The notes under the pieces: model-generated
What the model saw: only the letters and a program-made list of their open reading frames with translations
Told to the model about the DNA's origin: nothing
The model's database searches: none
Part shown: one piece after another, positions 44,106-57,292 of the stretch
Layout: every line of letters starts with the position of its first letter
Numbering within the stretch: the first letter of the stretch is position 1
Origin: Leptasterias polaris
Lineage: Eukaryota; Echinodermata; Asteroidea; Forcipulatida; Asteriidae
DNA length: 64,000 nucleotides
NCBI GenBank assembly: GCA_037783415.1
Contig: JAZGTN010000088.1
Span: 3,224,001-3,288,000, forward strand
Direction of reading: 5' to 3'
Position numbers and translations under genes: made by a program

Positions 44106-46486
44106 TGGATTTTTGAGTTTGTTCGCCCACCTCAAAAATACACGCATCGTTGTCCGCAGACTTTGACATATTTCCCAAACTCGCACGGTCATAAAACTTG
44201 GCAACAATATTACACCTGATGATTAGATAAAACAGAAATTTCGACAACATAATGACGTCACCCAATGAATTATTGGGTAATTAAATGTAAATAATTTAAT
44301 CAAATTTTGAGTCTTTGGTTTAACAACCATGCAGAACTCGCAAACTAAGAACGATAAGTTCGTTGTTATTTCTTGAAAACAAAGGGTACTGAATACTTAT
44401 TGTTTTATACACTGGAACAAATCAAGTTTTTCATAGATCTATTAGAGAAATTTGCCTTTAATCTTTAATCCATTGCCTAACGCAGAATGTCATACCCCCT
44501 CGCGACTGGCAACGGTGGGTATCTAGCCAGTCAAGGCACTTGTTACAGACCAACGTGGCACAACGGTAGTTGTTTACTATCAGTGCCATGTGGGCGTAAC
44601 GTGAGTTTCCATTCATGTTTTACTTACAACGTAGTGCAATCTTATCAATGGCGTACTTACTACTACGTACTAGCATTAACATGATTTCCGCTAAGATTCG
44701 ACGTCTAATTGTTCCCCGATTCGCCCTTCTCATGGCTTTATGATCAATATGGAATTGAAGACGAAGTTTCACTGAGATGACCACCTGCTTCAGTGATTCG
44801 TATGACTTGTAATTGTTTGAGAAAATGCAAGCAGAAAAAGACGAACATTGGTTATGTGTTTATCAAACACCGAGAAGCAGAGACTTGAAGGGTCAGCTCA
44901 TGAAGGGTGTTTCGGACGGCGTCCACGGCAGTGTTTATCGATGCCATATCGGTGCCACACGGTGATAAAACGGTAAGCTTTGTGTGAAAATCATTGCTTT
45001 TCAAAAAGAGTATTTATTTAATGCACAGTTATGTTATAAAGTTTATCCTTTATCATCAAGTGGTGGCGTTGGTGATGTTTTTAAAACCAAGGAACGTTTA
45101 GTGCGATCGTCGAGGAGGTAGAATTGGGCAATGGAGCATTGGTATGATTGTTGGCTGTGTCACTAAAGTCAGAAAATGGTCCGACTGATGAATGTTTTTC
45201 GGCAACTTTGTATTATGACATATTTAAAGAAACCTGTGATGACGTTTGTGTTAAGTAAAGTAGGTTTTGTTTATAAGTTCTCTTCCCAAGTTTGAATGTT
45301 GTTACTGTTTCGACCCCCCCCCCCCCCTTTGAACAGGCTGGTCATTGAGAGAGCGCAATATAAATTCAATAAATTAGTAGTATTATTATATAATTATGAA
45401 ACGTTTTGAGTCTTGATTTTTGTTTATTTTAACAGTTTCAGCTTGACTTAATACAGCACATCCACCGGCATGGTCTTGGATCCAGTGACAGATTTTCCAG
45501 TGTTTTTGTGTTGCATTCCTTATTTCCTGTATGATGCACCATACAGGTAGAAATAAGTATTAACTCGTTAAAAATATTGTATTAGTTAAAATTCACGAGA
45601 GGCTTAAACTTGCCTTCTTCATGACTTGCCTTTATCTTGCATAATTATTAAAAACAAGTGTTTTTTATTTCAATATTATAAATTTAACAAACCGTTCGGT
45701 GTGAAGACTAATGTCTAAAAATCAAGCGAGCTATTTAAAAAAATGCAACCAATAGCTCATACTATGCTCGACTTATTTTAACATCATCAGTGCATATGTA
45801 TTGAACAATCAAAGTATCATGCACCGATACATGAGAAGCCAAATCACAGTAGGCTATTTGAAAACCTGTTAAAACTTCTAAGAATTGTAACTTAATAATG
45901 TCAACATGATTTGCATAGTCGGATTTAATATTAATCAATAAAGAATCAATAGCCATTGAAAAATAAATAAACTTCAGTGAGTGGCATACATGATAGTTGT
46001 ACTTGTGAGTAATTCAAAGGCTCGTTTTAAGATATGCAACCAAAACGAAAGGAAATTCGAAAAATTGCTCTGTATTAAAGGAAAATTATGACCCTCTGCC
46101 CTTTCAAATAAATTAAATAATGTACTCTTTTGCTGACAATACGTTTTGTAAGTTCACCTTCGTTTTTCACTTACAATTTAAAGCACATAATTAAATACCA
46201 ATGTCTCGATAAGAACTTATCTAACGTCATAATAACGTCATCAGTTTTCAAATTTGACTTTAACAAAAGATTAGTATTTCTAAAACTCATATTGTGAGTT
46301 GCATTAATTTCCTATGTAAACTAACGTACAGTCAAAGAAGATTTACACTTTACTTTTCCTTGAAATTTCAAAAGATATCAACAATGTTTTCAGCGAATCA
46401 ATGATATAGCTAACGCATTAAAACAGCACTGAGCCCAGCGAAAACCCGAACACCTAGAGTTTGTTTTACAAACTCTAAATCTCTAG
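44106..46486 (+). mobile_element. Array unit G3: type II element, 2.38 kb
   Basis: Similar to G2 in its first 0.7 kb, then a related but diverged centre. It contains a C14 run (45,314-45,327) followed by a LINE/SINE-type tail (GAGCGCAATATAAATTCAAT, then an AT-rich trinucleotide run). Confidence 0.8.
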
Positions 46487-46487
46487 T

Positions 46488-49400
46488 TAGGTGTTCGGTC
46501 AACAGACCGAACAACTCCTTGTTTTTGTTCGGGTTTTTTTTTTTTTTTTTTTTTTTTTTCTTTGTTTTGCTTAATCTTCTGATAGTCGTTTGTCCGCAGA
46601 AAAAAACATACTTGCAAACCTTTGATCAACTTGAAACTTAATGTGACATTAGAACATAAAGAGCAGAAGACGTGTGAGCAATGACGTCATGATGACGTCA
46701 TCGGGTGTCAAATTACAAGCCATTTAAGGTCAAAAAAGTGCCCTCATGCCAATGCCTGTATGTTTCTGAATAGGAAAGCTATAATATTCATATTTAAACA
46801 TTATGATAGATCAAGACACGGGCAACATTTGAAAAGTTAACGCCAAATTCACATGACCTTTACTTCCGGTCGTAACGGAAGGTCAAAGTTTGCCTTTCTG
46901 CAATTCTTAACCAAAAAACATTTCCTGCCCAAATTATTCACTTCTGTTTATCCGATCAACCTCAAATTTACACCATGTTAGAACCTTGATGAAACTTCCA
47001 TCAAGTTGTTGTGACGTCATGATTACGTCATCAGGTGTTGAAATACAGTAAATCAAAATTTAATATTTCAAAAAATCATAACTTAATCATTACTGAATGG
47101 ATTGCTTCAATCAATACATCATCGGACAGGTCTTTTAAAACTCAACAAATGCTACACAAAGAGTTATCCCGGTTGTTCTTGACTTCCCGCTGAAAATGTA
47201 AGTTGAACATTACGTTAGTATTAGCCCGCAGGTCTGGTCATTCTGCTCCATTGACCACGCGTAATCTTGCATGTACATGTAAACAGTACACACACTGCGC
47301 CATTGATCTTGGGTGCAAAGTCCACGAAGACTGCATTGCTGTGTCGTGATACGTTATCCATGGTGGCTGTGTCGTGATACGTTATCGATGGTGGCGCTAT
47401 ACCAAGTTAATGGTCCTTTGTTACTGCACTCGTCGATAAATGCAACCATCCTTCGGAAATCTACGATGTTCGACGGTGGTGCAATGAATAGCTCATTGCA
47501 TAACCTTCGTGTTAGCCATTTGTTGGCTTGGTGGTGAATATCAACTGAACGAGTGTATTTTGCTGAACTGTTTTGGTGATTCACTGATTTGAATAACTTT
47601 TGATAACTGAGAAAATGCAATCGGAAAAAGGTCAACATAACTTTGACTCTGATCAACAACGGTTTTTATGCGAATCTAACTATTAGATCCTGTTGAATAC
47701 TTCAAAGAATTACAATGTGACTAGCAAAATAAATTCAACATAAATTGCACATCGTGTAAACAGTAGGTTCTTATGCCCTTTTCATAATCATGACAAATGA
47801 TGTTGCTTCACACATAAGGTAGCAAGCATGCGTAGTTTGATAACATTAATTTTTGAATTGTTAGTCTTTTAATTTATCAGTTAAGCATGTTAAGTTTGTG
47901 ACTATTTACATGAAAATTGTTATACATGTGTATCTAAACTACTTTATGGAGACTCATACAGCAACGATATCACTTTCCCCCGTGTACACTAAAAGTATAA
48001 AAGTAATAGGTTTGCAAACGACTTTTTTTTGAAAATTAAAAAACTTTCAATATAAATCTGCTTACGCATTTTAGTAACATAACAGTGCCCCATACCCGAA
48101 CAAAGGGTACTGAATACTTATTGTTTTATACACTGGAACAAATCAAGTTTTTCATAGATCTATTAGAGAAATTGGCCTTTAATCTTAATCCATTGCCTAA
48201 CGCAGAATGACATACCCCCTCGCGACTGGCAACGGTGGGTAGCTAGCCAGTCAAGGCACTTGTTACAGACCAACGTGGCACAACGATAGTTGTTTACTAT
48301 CAGTGCCATGTGGGCGTAACGAGAGTTTCCATTCATGTTTTACTTACAACGCAAGTGCAATCTTATCAATGGCGTACTTACTACTACGTACTAGCATTAA
48401 CATGATTTCCGCTAAGATTCGACGTCTAATTGTTCCCCTACTTGCCCTTCTCATGGCTTTATTATCAATATGGAATTGAAGACGAAGTTTCACTGAGATG
48501 ACCACCTGCTTCAGTGATTCGTATGATATTTAATTATGTGGGAAAATGCAAGCAGGAAAAGACGAACAATGGTAATATGTTTTGATCATACACCGAGAAG
48601 GAAGGATGTGTCATCGGATCGTAATGGGTGTTTCAGACCCTCGTCACGGCATGTGTTTACCTTGCTACACGGGACTAACTTCGGTAAGTTTTCCGTGTGA
48701 ACATCATTGCTTTTCAAAATGATTCTTTTATTTGATGCACAATTACGTTATAAAGTTTATCCTGTATCATCAAGTGGTGACCGTTGGTGAAATGTTTTTA
48801 AAACTAAGGAACGTTTAATATGAACGTCGAAGAGATAGAGTTGGGCAATGGGGGATTGGTATGAATGTTGGCTATGTCACTATAGTCAGAAAATGGTCAG
48901 ACTGATGAATGTTTTCCGTCAACTTTGTATAGCGACATACTTATTTGAAAACCCTTCGATAAAGTTTCCCCTAATAAGGTTTCGTTTATAAGTTGTTCAC
49001 ATCAAAAACAGGATGTGCACCTTCCACTCATTTTTTTTGGCGTAATTTCCTTACTCTGATATGTTGTATTGTTATGAGCCCTCGAACAGGTTGGTCCTGG
49101 AGAGGGCGCAATATAAATTCAATAAATTATTATTATTATTATAAAATCATGAAATGTTGTAAGTCTTGAATTTTATTTATTTGAGCAGTTTCAGCTTGAC
49201 TTAATTTGCTTTGAGTCATACTTTGTTTATTGTTTTTTCTTCTTCAGAATATACAACACATCAGTACCCGAATGTTCTCCAGTGAAAAAAATCATACTCG
49301 TTGCTGTGTTGAATTCCCTAATTTCTTGCTGAATGTATGATGATGCACCATACAGGTAGAAATAGTTATTAATTAACTCGTTAAAACTATTTTATTAGTT

Positions 49401-50302
49401 AAAATTCACGAGAGGCTTAAATTTGCCGTCTTTATGACTTGCCTTTATCTTGCATAATTATTAAAAACATGTGTTTTTTATTTCAATATTATAAATTTAA
49501 CAAACCGTTCTGTATAAAGACTAATGTCTAAATATCAAGCAAGCTATTTTTTTAAATGCAACCAATAGCTCATTGTATGCTCGACTTGTTTTAACAATCA
49601 AAGTATCATGCACCGATACATAATGAGAAGCCAAATCACAGTATTTGAAAACCTGTTAAAACTTCTAAGAATTGTAATTTAATAATGTCAACATGATTTG
49701 CATAGTCGGATTTATTATAAAGAATCAATATCCATTGGAAAATAAATAAACTTCTGTGAGTGGCATACATGATAGTTGTACTTGTGAGTAATTCAAAGGC
49801 TCGTTTTAAGATATGCAACCAAAACGAAAGGAAATTCGAAAAATGTATGCTGCTCTGTATGAAAGGACAATATTGACCCTCTGCCCTTTCAAATAAATTA
49901 AATAATGTACTCTTCGTTTTTCACTTACAATTTAAAGCACATAATTAAATACCAATGTCTCGATAAGAACTTATCTAACGTCATGACGTCATCAGTTTTC
50001 AAATGTAGGATAAGGATAAGGATAAGGATAATTTTTTTTAGCAACCAAAATAGGGTTGGATTCGTTAATTTGGCTTTAACAAAAGATTTTTTTTTTTTTT
50101 TATTTATATTGTGAGGTGCATTAATTTCCTGTGTAAACTAACGTTCAATCAACGAAGATTTACACTTTACTTTCCTTGAAATTTCAAAAGCTATCAACAA
50201 TGTTTTCAGCGATTCAATGATATAGCTAACGCATTAAAACAGCACTGAGCCCAGCGAGAACCCGAACACCTAGAGTTTGTTTTACAAACTCTAAATCTCT
50301 AG
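46488..50302 (+). mobile_element. Array unit D: third copy of the 3.8-kb composite
   Basis: Near-identical to A and B, including the chimera junction (48,092-48,103). The 5' hairpin is GTTCGGTC-AACA-GACCGAAC and the T tract is longer (about 28). A small AATT duplication occurs near 49,370. Confidence 0.88.
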
Positions 50303-52875
50303 TGGTTTTTTGAGTTTGTTCGCCCCCTCAAAAATACACGCATCGTTGTCCGCAGACTTTGACATATTTCGCACGGTCATAAAACTTGGCAACAATATTA
50401 CACCTGATGATTAGATAAAACATAAATGTTGACAACATAATGACGTCACCCAATGAGTTATTGGGTAATTAAATTTAATTTATTTAATCAAATTTTGAGT
50501 TTTTGGTTTAACAACCAGAACTCACAAAATAAAAACGATATAATCGTTGTTATTTCTTGAAAAGAAAGGGTATTGAATACTTTTCGTTTCATACTTTGGA
50601 ACGAATCAAGTTAGACAAAGATTTATGAGAGAATTTGGCCTTTTTTTTTTTACGTTTAAATCTTAATCAATTGCCTAACGCAGCATACACGCCACCGGTC
50701 AACGCACTTACAACGTAAAGCAATCTTATCAATGGCGTACTAACAATAGTAACATTACAGATCTGAATTCCACTCAGATTCGGCGTCTAATTGTTCCCCT
50801 TTTCGCCCTTCTCATGGATTAATGATCAAATGGAATTAAAGACGAAGTTTCGCTGAGATGGCCACCTACCTCAGTGATTCGTATGACTTTTAATTATGTA
50901 AGAAAATGCAAGCAGAAAAAGACGGACATTGGCTGTGTTTTGATCACACACCGAGAAGAAGGGACGCGTCATCGGTTTGTGTAGGGTGTTTCAGACCCTC
51001 ACACACGGTAGTCTTTATCGTCGCTGCACGGTGACTAGAAACGGTACGTTTCGTATGAACATCATTGCTTTTCAAAATGAGTCTTTTATTTAATGCACAA
51101 GTATGTTATAAAGTTTATCCTGTATCATCAAGTTGTGACGTTGGTGAGATGTTTTTAAAACTAAGAAGCATTTAGTATGATCGTCGCAGAGGTAGAATTA
51201 GGCAATGGGGGATTGGTATGGTTGTTGGCTGTGTCACTATAGTCAGAGAATGGTTCGACTAATATAGTAATAAATGTTTTTCGTCAACTTTGTATTATGA
51301 CATGCATATTTAAAGACCCTTCGATGGAGGTTTTCCTAAAAATAGTACTTAACTCATTATGTTATTAGTATAAATTCACGAGATGCTTAGACTTGCCGTC
51401 CTCATGCTTTGCCTTTGTCTTGCATAATTATCCTAAACAAGTGTCTTTCATTTTAATATTCTAAATTTAACCAAACCGTTCTGTAGGAAAATCAATGTCT
51501 AAAAATCAAACAAGCTAATTTAAAACATGCAACCGTACCGATAGCTCATAGTACTTGACTAATTTTAATGACATCTTCATCAGTGCATATGTTTTGAACA
51601 ATTAATGATTCATGCACCGATACCATGAGTATCCAACTCACTGTAAAAAGTTTCAGAATTGTAACGTAATAATGTCAACATAAATATCATCTAATGTGGT
51701 TTTTTAATCAAAAAAGAATCGATATCCATTGACAAATAAATAAACTTCAGCGAATGGCATATATAATAGTTGAACGTGTGGGTCATTCAAAGGATTGTTT
51801 CACCATCTGCTGCCAAGATGAAGGGGAAAATGTTCCTCTGCTGTATGACTATGAAATGACAATGGACCTTTTGCTCTTTCAAATAATTTAAATAATGTAC
51901 TCTTTCGCTGATTTTTGTGTGTAAGTTAATCTTTGTTTTTCACTTGGCACATATTTAAATATCTATGTCTCGATAAAAACATTTGTAACTTCATAATGAT
52001 GTCATCATTTTTCAAATCTGGCTTAACAAAAGTTTGTTATTTATAAAAGTTCATATCTTGAGTAGCTTTTATTTCCTGTGTAAGAAGATTTACACTTTAC
52101 TTTCTTTAAAATTTACAAGCTATTGTGACTAGTAAGATGTTGTGAGGTCACTGTATTAAATAGGTACGGGGAAACTGGCTTTGGAGTTCTCTCTTGAATC
52201 TGGTTCTTTATTGAATCTGTAAAATTGGTGAACAAGATGTTGCTGAAGGTTCGGCCAATTTCAGAATCACGGTAAACTTAAGTTAAACAATAATTACAAA
52301 TGTATAAATGGAAAATGAATTAAGCTTAAGTAACAATAAAACTCTCGGTCGCCACCTTGGCGAACCGCATATCTCATGTCAACCGTAGGGAAATTGATTA
52401 GAAATACACTAAATACTACAAATATATGTTGACTTAAAGAAACACTAGAATTCCCATACATTCCTTTGGTACTTAGGTAAGAGTTAAAAGATTTAAGAAA
52501 TGATGCAAAGAGATATATAGAATAGTCAAGATTCATACCTGTAAAATTGGTGAACAAGATGTTGCTGAAGGTTCGGCCAATTTCAGAATGACGCCCAGAT
52601 TATTGAACGGCGGGAAATATACAAATTAGAACGTAGGGGGCGCTTCATAGATTTAAATGATAAAGAGATATTTACAACAACAAAAGGTTTGAAATGAATA
52701 TGCAAAGTAGGAATATACCAAAGTTATACGGGGGTATTCTTCATGTACACCTGGACCGTGACACTATCAACAATGTTTTCAGCGATTCAATGATATAGCT
52801 AACTTATTAAAACAGCACTGAGCCCAGCGAGAACCCGAACACCTAGAGTTTGTTTTACAAACTCTATATCTCTAG
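50303..52875 (+). mobile_element. Array unit G4: type II element carrying a solo LTR
   Basis: Starts GGTTTTTTGAG…CTCAAAAATAC. It is a diverged G-type element (for example GCGTCTAATTGTTCCCC near 50,784) and would be about 1.93 kb without the LTR insertion at 52,124-52,763. Confidence 0.8.
52124..52763. mobile_element. Solo LTR, 640 bp, CTAT target duplication
   Basis: It begins TGTGACTAG and ends CCGTGACA (TG…CA termini with an inverted TGTGAC/GTGACA). It is flanked by CTAT on both sides (52,120-52,123 and 52,764-52,767), where sister units read a single AGCTATCAACAATG. It contains a ~51-bp direct repeat (52,218-52,268 and 52,540-52,590). No internal retroelement domain is present, so it is a solo LTR; the 4-bp duplication does not decide between gypsy-like and BEL-like. 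Confidence 0.8.
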
Positions 52876-55318
52876 TGAATTTTTGAGTTTGTTCCATCTC
52901 AAAAATACACACAAATCGTTGTCCGCAGACTTTAACATCCTTCCTAAGCTCGTACGGTCATGCAACTTGGCAACAGTGTTACACCTGATAAATATATGAA
53001 ACAGAAGTTTTGACAACATATTGACGTCATCCAATGATTTATCGGGTAATTTAATGATATTTATTTGTTAATCAAATTTTGAGTTTTTGGTTTAACAACC
53101 AGAACTCACAAACTAAGAACGATAAATTCGTTGTTATTTCTTGAAAACCACTGCAAGCAGTCATGCGACAATTCATGCATGTTTACTTTCGAGACACATT
53201 GTCAATGTAACTGTGAATCTATCAAATGTACAATGTACTGGTTAAATGTACACAATAGTGTCTAGACTCCGAAGTTTAATTTAGTACGTACATTGTGTCA
53301 GACAATAAACCATTGCAAGCAGCCATGTGATAAATCATGATTGTTTTTTATTTTCGAGACACATTTGTCAAGGTAACTGTGAAGCTATCAAATGTACAAT
53401 GTATTGGTAAAATGTACACAATAAGTGTCTAGACTCCGAAGTTTAATTTAGTACGTACATTGTGTCAGACAATAAACCATTGCAAGCAGCCATGCGATAA
53501 GTCGAGACACTTTGTCAAGGTAACTGTGAAGCTATCAAATCGTCATCCACCGATTTCATGAACTGACACACACACGTAGACAGTAAAAAGTAATAATTGT
53601 AGAAAACGGCATTTAATGTTGAAGGCTTTTATAAAATCCCGCTTTCCTTCAAAACGTCACTAGTTTTCTAACAGTGGAGACTTGTTGCTTTGAACTTCAT
53701 ATATATGGTACTTATGACTGATTTTCGTCCTAAATTAATAAGCAATAAAGTAAAACGTTTTGCGTTAGTACGTGAAATCAAAAATTGATGCAACATGTTT
53801 TCGAGCTTGAAACATGAGTACCGTAGCTCACAGTATTACAAGATGGGATGGGAAACAACTTCTGACTCGATCAAGCATATTCTGTAGATTTCAAAATTAA
53901 ACTTATTTTTTTGACACTTGAAAAATAGACGATTGATAGAGGGTGCTCTGTTACAGGTGGTGACTTCATAATTCCTTACATTTTAACATAAGAGAACACA
54001 TAAAGTAGCATACCGCGCCACACAGTCTTATGGAGGTGTTTTTTTTACCACACCGGCCATAAAACAAGAATTGTGGTGAGCGAAATGTATTGACTTTACG
54101 TTGGGCACTGGTGACGTCATGATGACGTCGCACAACGTTTAGCCTAACAAACACATCTACAGTATCCCACTAGTACACAATCGAAAACAGTTGATCGGAC
54201 TTAAACTGTTCGAGATATGGTGGTCTCAAGATTTGCTAATTATATTCATGTCATTATGTATTATACAATAAACCATTTCAAGCAGTTCTGCAACAAGGTA
54301 TGGATTTTTACCATGTGCAAGTCCTCGCACAACTTAATGGAATAAGCTACAGAAAGGCGAGTGGCCCCGATAATATTTCGATAATATATTTTTTTTTTTA
54401 CTTTCAAATTTTTTAATTTGATAAATTTTTTATCAAGCCCCTAAAATTACTGTATTATAACTACACACTTGGTAAGAAAATACTTATCTAAATTCACTTA
54501 GAGTGGAATTTGAAAATAATCGTTTTAAATGCGTCGTGATAAGGCATCAGCAATCATGTTATCTTTGCCCTTAACATTAACTACTTCAATGTCAAACTCG
54601 TGGAGACTTAAACTCCATCTGAGTAATCTCTGATTTTGGTTTTTCATCTTTTGGATGAAAACCAGTGGATTGTGGTCAGTATACACAGTGATGGTTTGGG
54701 CAGGGGCCCTTAAATACACTTCAAAATGCTTCAAAATAAACCAAACTAGACTTAACGTGTTTGTGACAACAAACACTAGGTGTTCGGGTATCGCTGGGAT
54801 CAGTGCTGTGTCAATGCGTGAGCTATTTCATTAAGTTGAACTTTGGTGTTATTACTGTTTTGAGGTGCGTAACAAACTACACACTGAGTATGATGCACCA
54901 TACAGGTAGAAATAGTTATTAACTCGTTAAAAATATTTTATTAGTTAAAATTCACGAGAGGCTTAAACTTGCCGTCTTCATGACGTGCCTTTATCTTGCA
55001 TAATTATTTAAAACAAGTGTCTTTTCTTTCAATATTATAAATTTAATAAACCGTTCTGTATGAAGACTAATGTCTAAAAATCAAGCAAGCTATTTTAAAA
55101 AAATGCAACCAATAGCTCATACTATGCTCGACTTATTTTAACGACATCATCGTCTAACATACAATTAAAGAAGATTTACACTTTACTTTCCTTGAAATTT
55201 CAAAAGCTATCAACAATGTTTTCAGCGATTCAATGATATAGCTAACGCATTAAAACAGCACTGAGCCTAGCGAAAACCCGAACACCTAGAGTTTGTTTTA
55301 CAAACTCTAAATCTCTAG
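52876..55318 (+). mobile_element. Array unit F5: 2,443-bp type II element, copy 3
   Basis: Same length as F2 and F4, offset by exactly 14,288 bp from F4 at all landmarks checked. Again homology starts and stops at CTAG junctions with different neighbours. Confidence 0.9.
54525..54758 (-). pseudogene. Captured Ty3/gypsy RNase H fragment, copy 3
   Basis: Same fragment as at 35,407 and 40,237, within unit F5. All three copies keep the same open frame, which fits recent duplication better than selection. Confidence 0.9.
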
Positions 55319-56850
55319 TGAATTTTTGAGTTTGTTCCATCTCAAAAATACACACAAATCGTTGTCCGCAGACTTTGACATCCTTCCCAAGCTCGTACGG
55401 TCATGAAACTTGGCAACAGTGTTACACCTGATAAATAGATGAAACAGAAGTTTTGACAACATAATGACGTCATCCAATGATTTATCGGGTAAATTAATGA
55501 TATTAATTTTTTAATCAAATTTTGAGTTTTTGGAACTCACAAACTAAGAACGATAAATTCGTTGTTATTTCTTGAAAACCACTGCAAGCAGTCATGCGAC
55601 AATTCATGCATGTTTACTTTCGAGACACATTGTCAATGTAACTGTGAAGCTATCAAAATGTACAATGTACTGGTTAAATTTACACAATAGTGTCTAGACT
55701 CCGAAGTTTAATTTAGTACGTACATTGTGTCAGACAATAAACCATTGCAAGCAGCCATGCGATAAATCGAGACACTTTGTCAAGGTAACTGTGAAGCTAT
55801 CAAATCGTCATCCACCGATTTCACGAACTGACACACACACACGTAGACAGTAAAAAGTAACAATTGTAGAAAACGGCATTTAATGTTGAAGGCTTTTATA
55901 AAATCCCGCTTTCCTTCAAAACGTCACTAGTTTTCTAACAGTGGAGACTTGTTGCTTTGAACTTCATATATATGGTACTTATGACTGCTTTTCGTCCTAA
56001 ATTAATAAGCAATAAAGTAAAACGTTTTGTGTTAGTACGTGAAATCAAAAATTGATGCAACATGTTTTCGAGCTTGAAACATGAGTACCGTAGCTCACAG
56101 TATTCCAAGATGGGATGGGAAACAACTTCTGACTCGATCAAGCATATTCTGTAGATTTCAAAATTAAACTTATTTTGTTTGACACTTGAAAAATAGACGA
56201 TTGATAGAGGGTGCTCTATTACAGGTGGTGACTTCATAATTCCTTACATTATAACATAAGAGAACACATAAAGTAGCATACCGCGCCATACAGTCTTATG
56301 GAGGTGTTTTTTTTACCACACGGGCCATAAAACAAGAATTGTGGTGAGCGAAATGTATTGACTTTACGTTGGGCACTGGTGACGTCATGATGACGTCGCA
56401 CAACGTTTAGCCTAACAAACACATCTACAGTATCCACAAGTACACAATCGAAAACAGTTGATCGGACTTAAACCGTTCGAGATATGGTGGTCTCAAGATT
56501 TGCTAATTATATTCATGTCATTATGTATTATACAATAAACCATTGCAAGCAGTTCTGCAACAAGGTATGGATTTTTACTTTCAGGACACATATTGTCAAT
56601 GTACTGTGAAACTATCAAATGTACAAATGTATGTACTGGTTAAATGTACAATAAAGTGCATAGACTCAAAAGTTTTATGTAGCGTTTAAATTGTATCAGT
56701 CAATAAACCAGTGCAAGCAGTCATGCGACAATTAATGACCTATAACTTTTAACACACACTTTGTCAATGAATGCAATGCAAATGCAAATGCGTATGTGTA
56801 GTGTATACATTGTATGAGAAAATAAACCAAACTAGACTTAACTTTTTTTT

Positions 56851-56920
56851 GACAACAGACACTAGGTGTTCGTGTATCGCTGGGGTCAGTGCTGTGTCAA
56901 TGCGTGAGCTATTTCATTAA
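56851..56920 (-). mobile_element. Inverted element 3' terminus inside F6
   Basis: Minus-strand reading gives CCGAACACCT-like (one substitution: CACGAACACC) and the AGTGTCTGTTGTCA half of the hairpin, adjoining the RNase H junction scar. It corresponds to 35,642-35,716 in F2. Confidence 0.65.
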
Positions 56921-57292
56921 AGGCACTGTACACGTTTGGTAATTACTCAAAATGTATATTAGCATAAAAACTTACTTGGTAACGAGCAACGGAGAGCTGT
57001 TGATAGTATAAAACATTGTGAGAAACGACTCCCTCCGAAGTAACGTAGTTTTTGAGAAAGACGTAATTTCTCACTAAAATAATAAAAGACTTCTGGCCAG
57101 AAGCCTTTTATTCCTATCTGAAAGCACACTAATTTGTACAACAAGGGTGTTTTTTCTTTCATCATTTTCTTGCAACTTCAATGACCAATTGAGTCCAAAT
57201 TTTCACAGGCTTGTTATATTTTTATGCATTATGTTGGGATACACCAAGTGAGAATACTGGTCTTTGACAATTACCAAACGTGTTCAGTGCCT
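56921..57292. mobile_element. TTAA-target MITE, 372 bp
   Basis: Terminal inverted repeats AGGCACTGTACACGTTTGGT and AGGCACTGAACACGTTTGGT, flanked by TTAA on both sides (56,917-56,920 and 57,293-57,296). The empty site CATTAAGTTG is present in F2, F4 and F5. TTAA targets are used by the piggyBac and Kolobok superfamilies; the termini do not settle which. No transposase. Confidence 0.88.
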
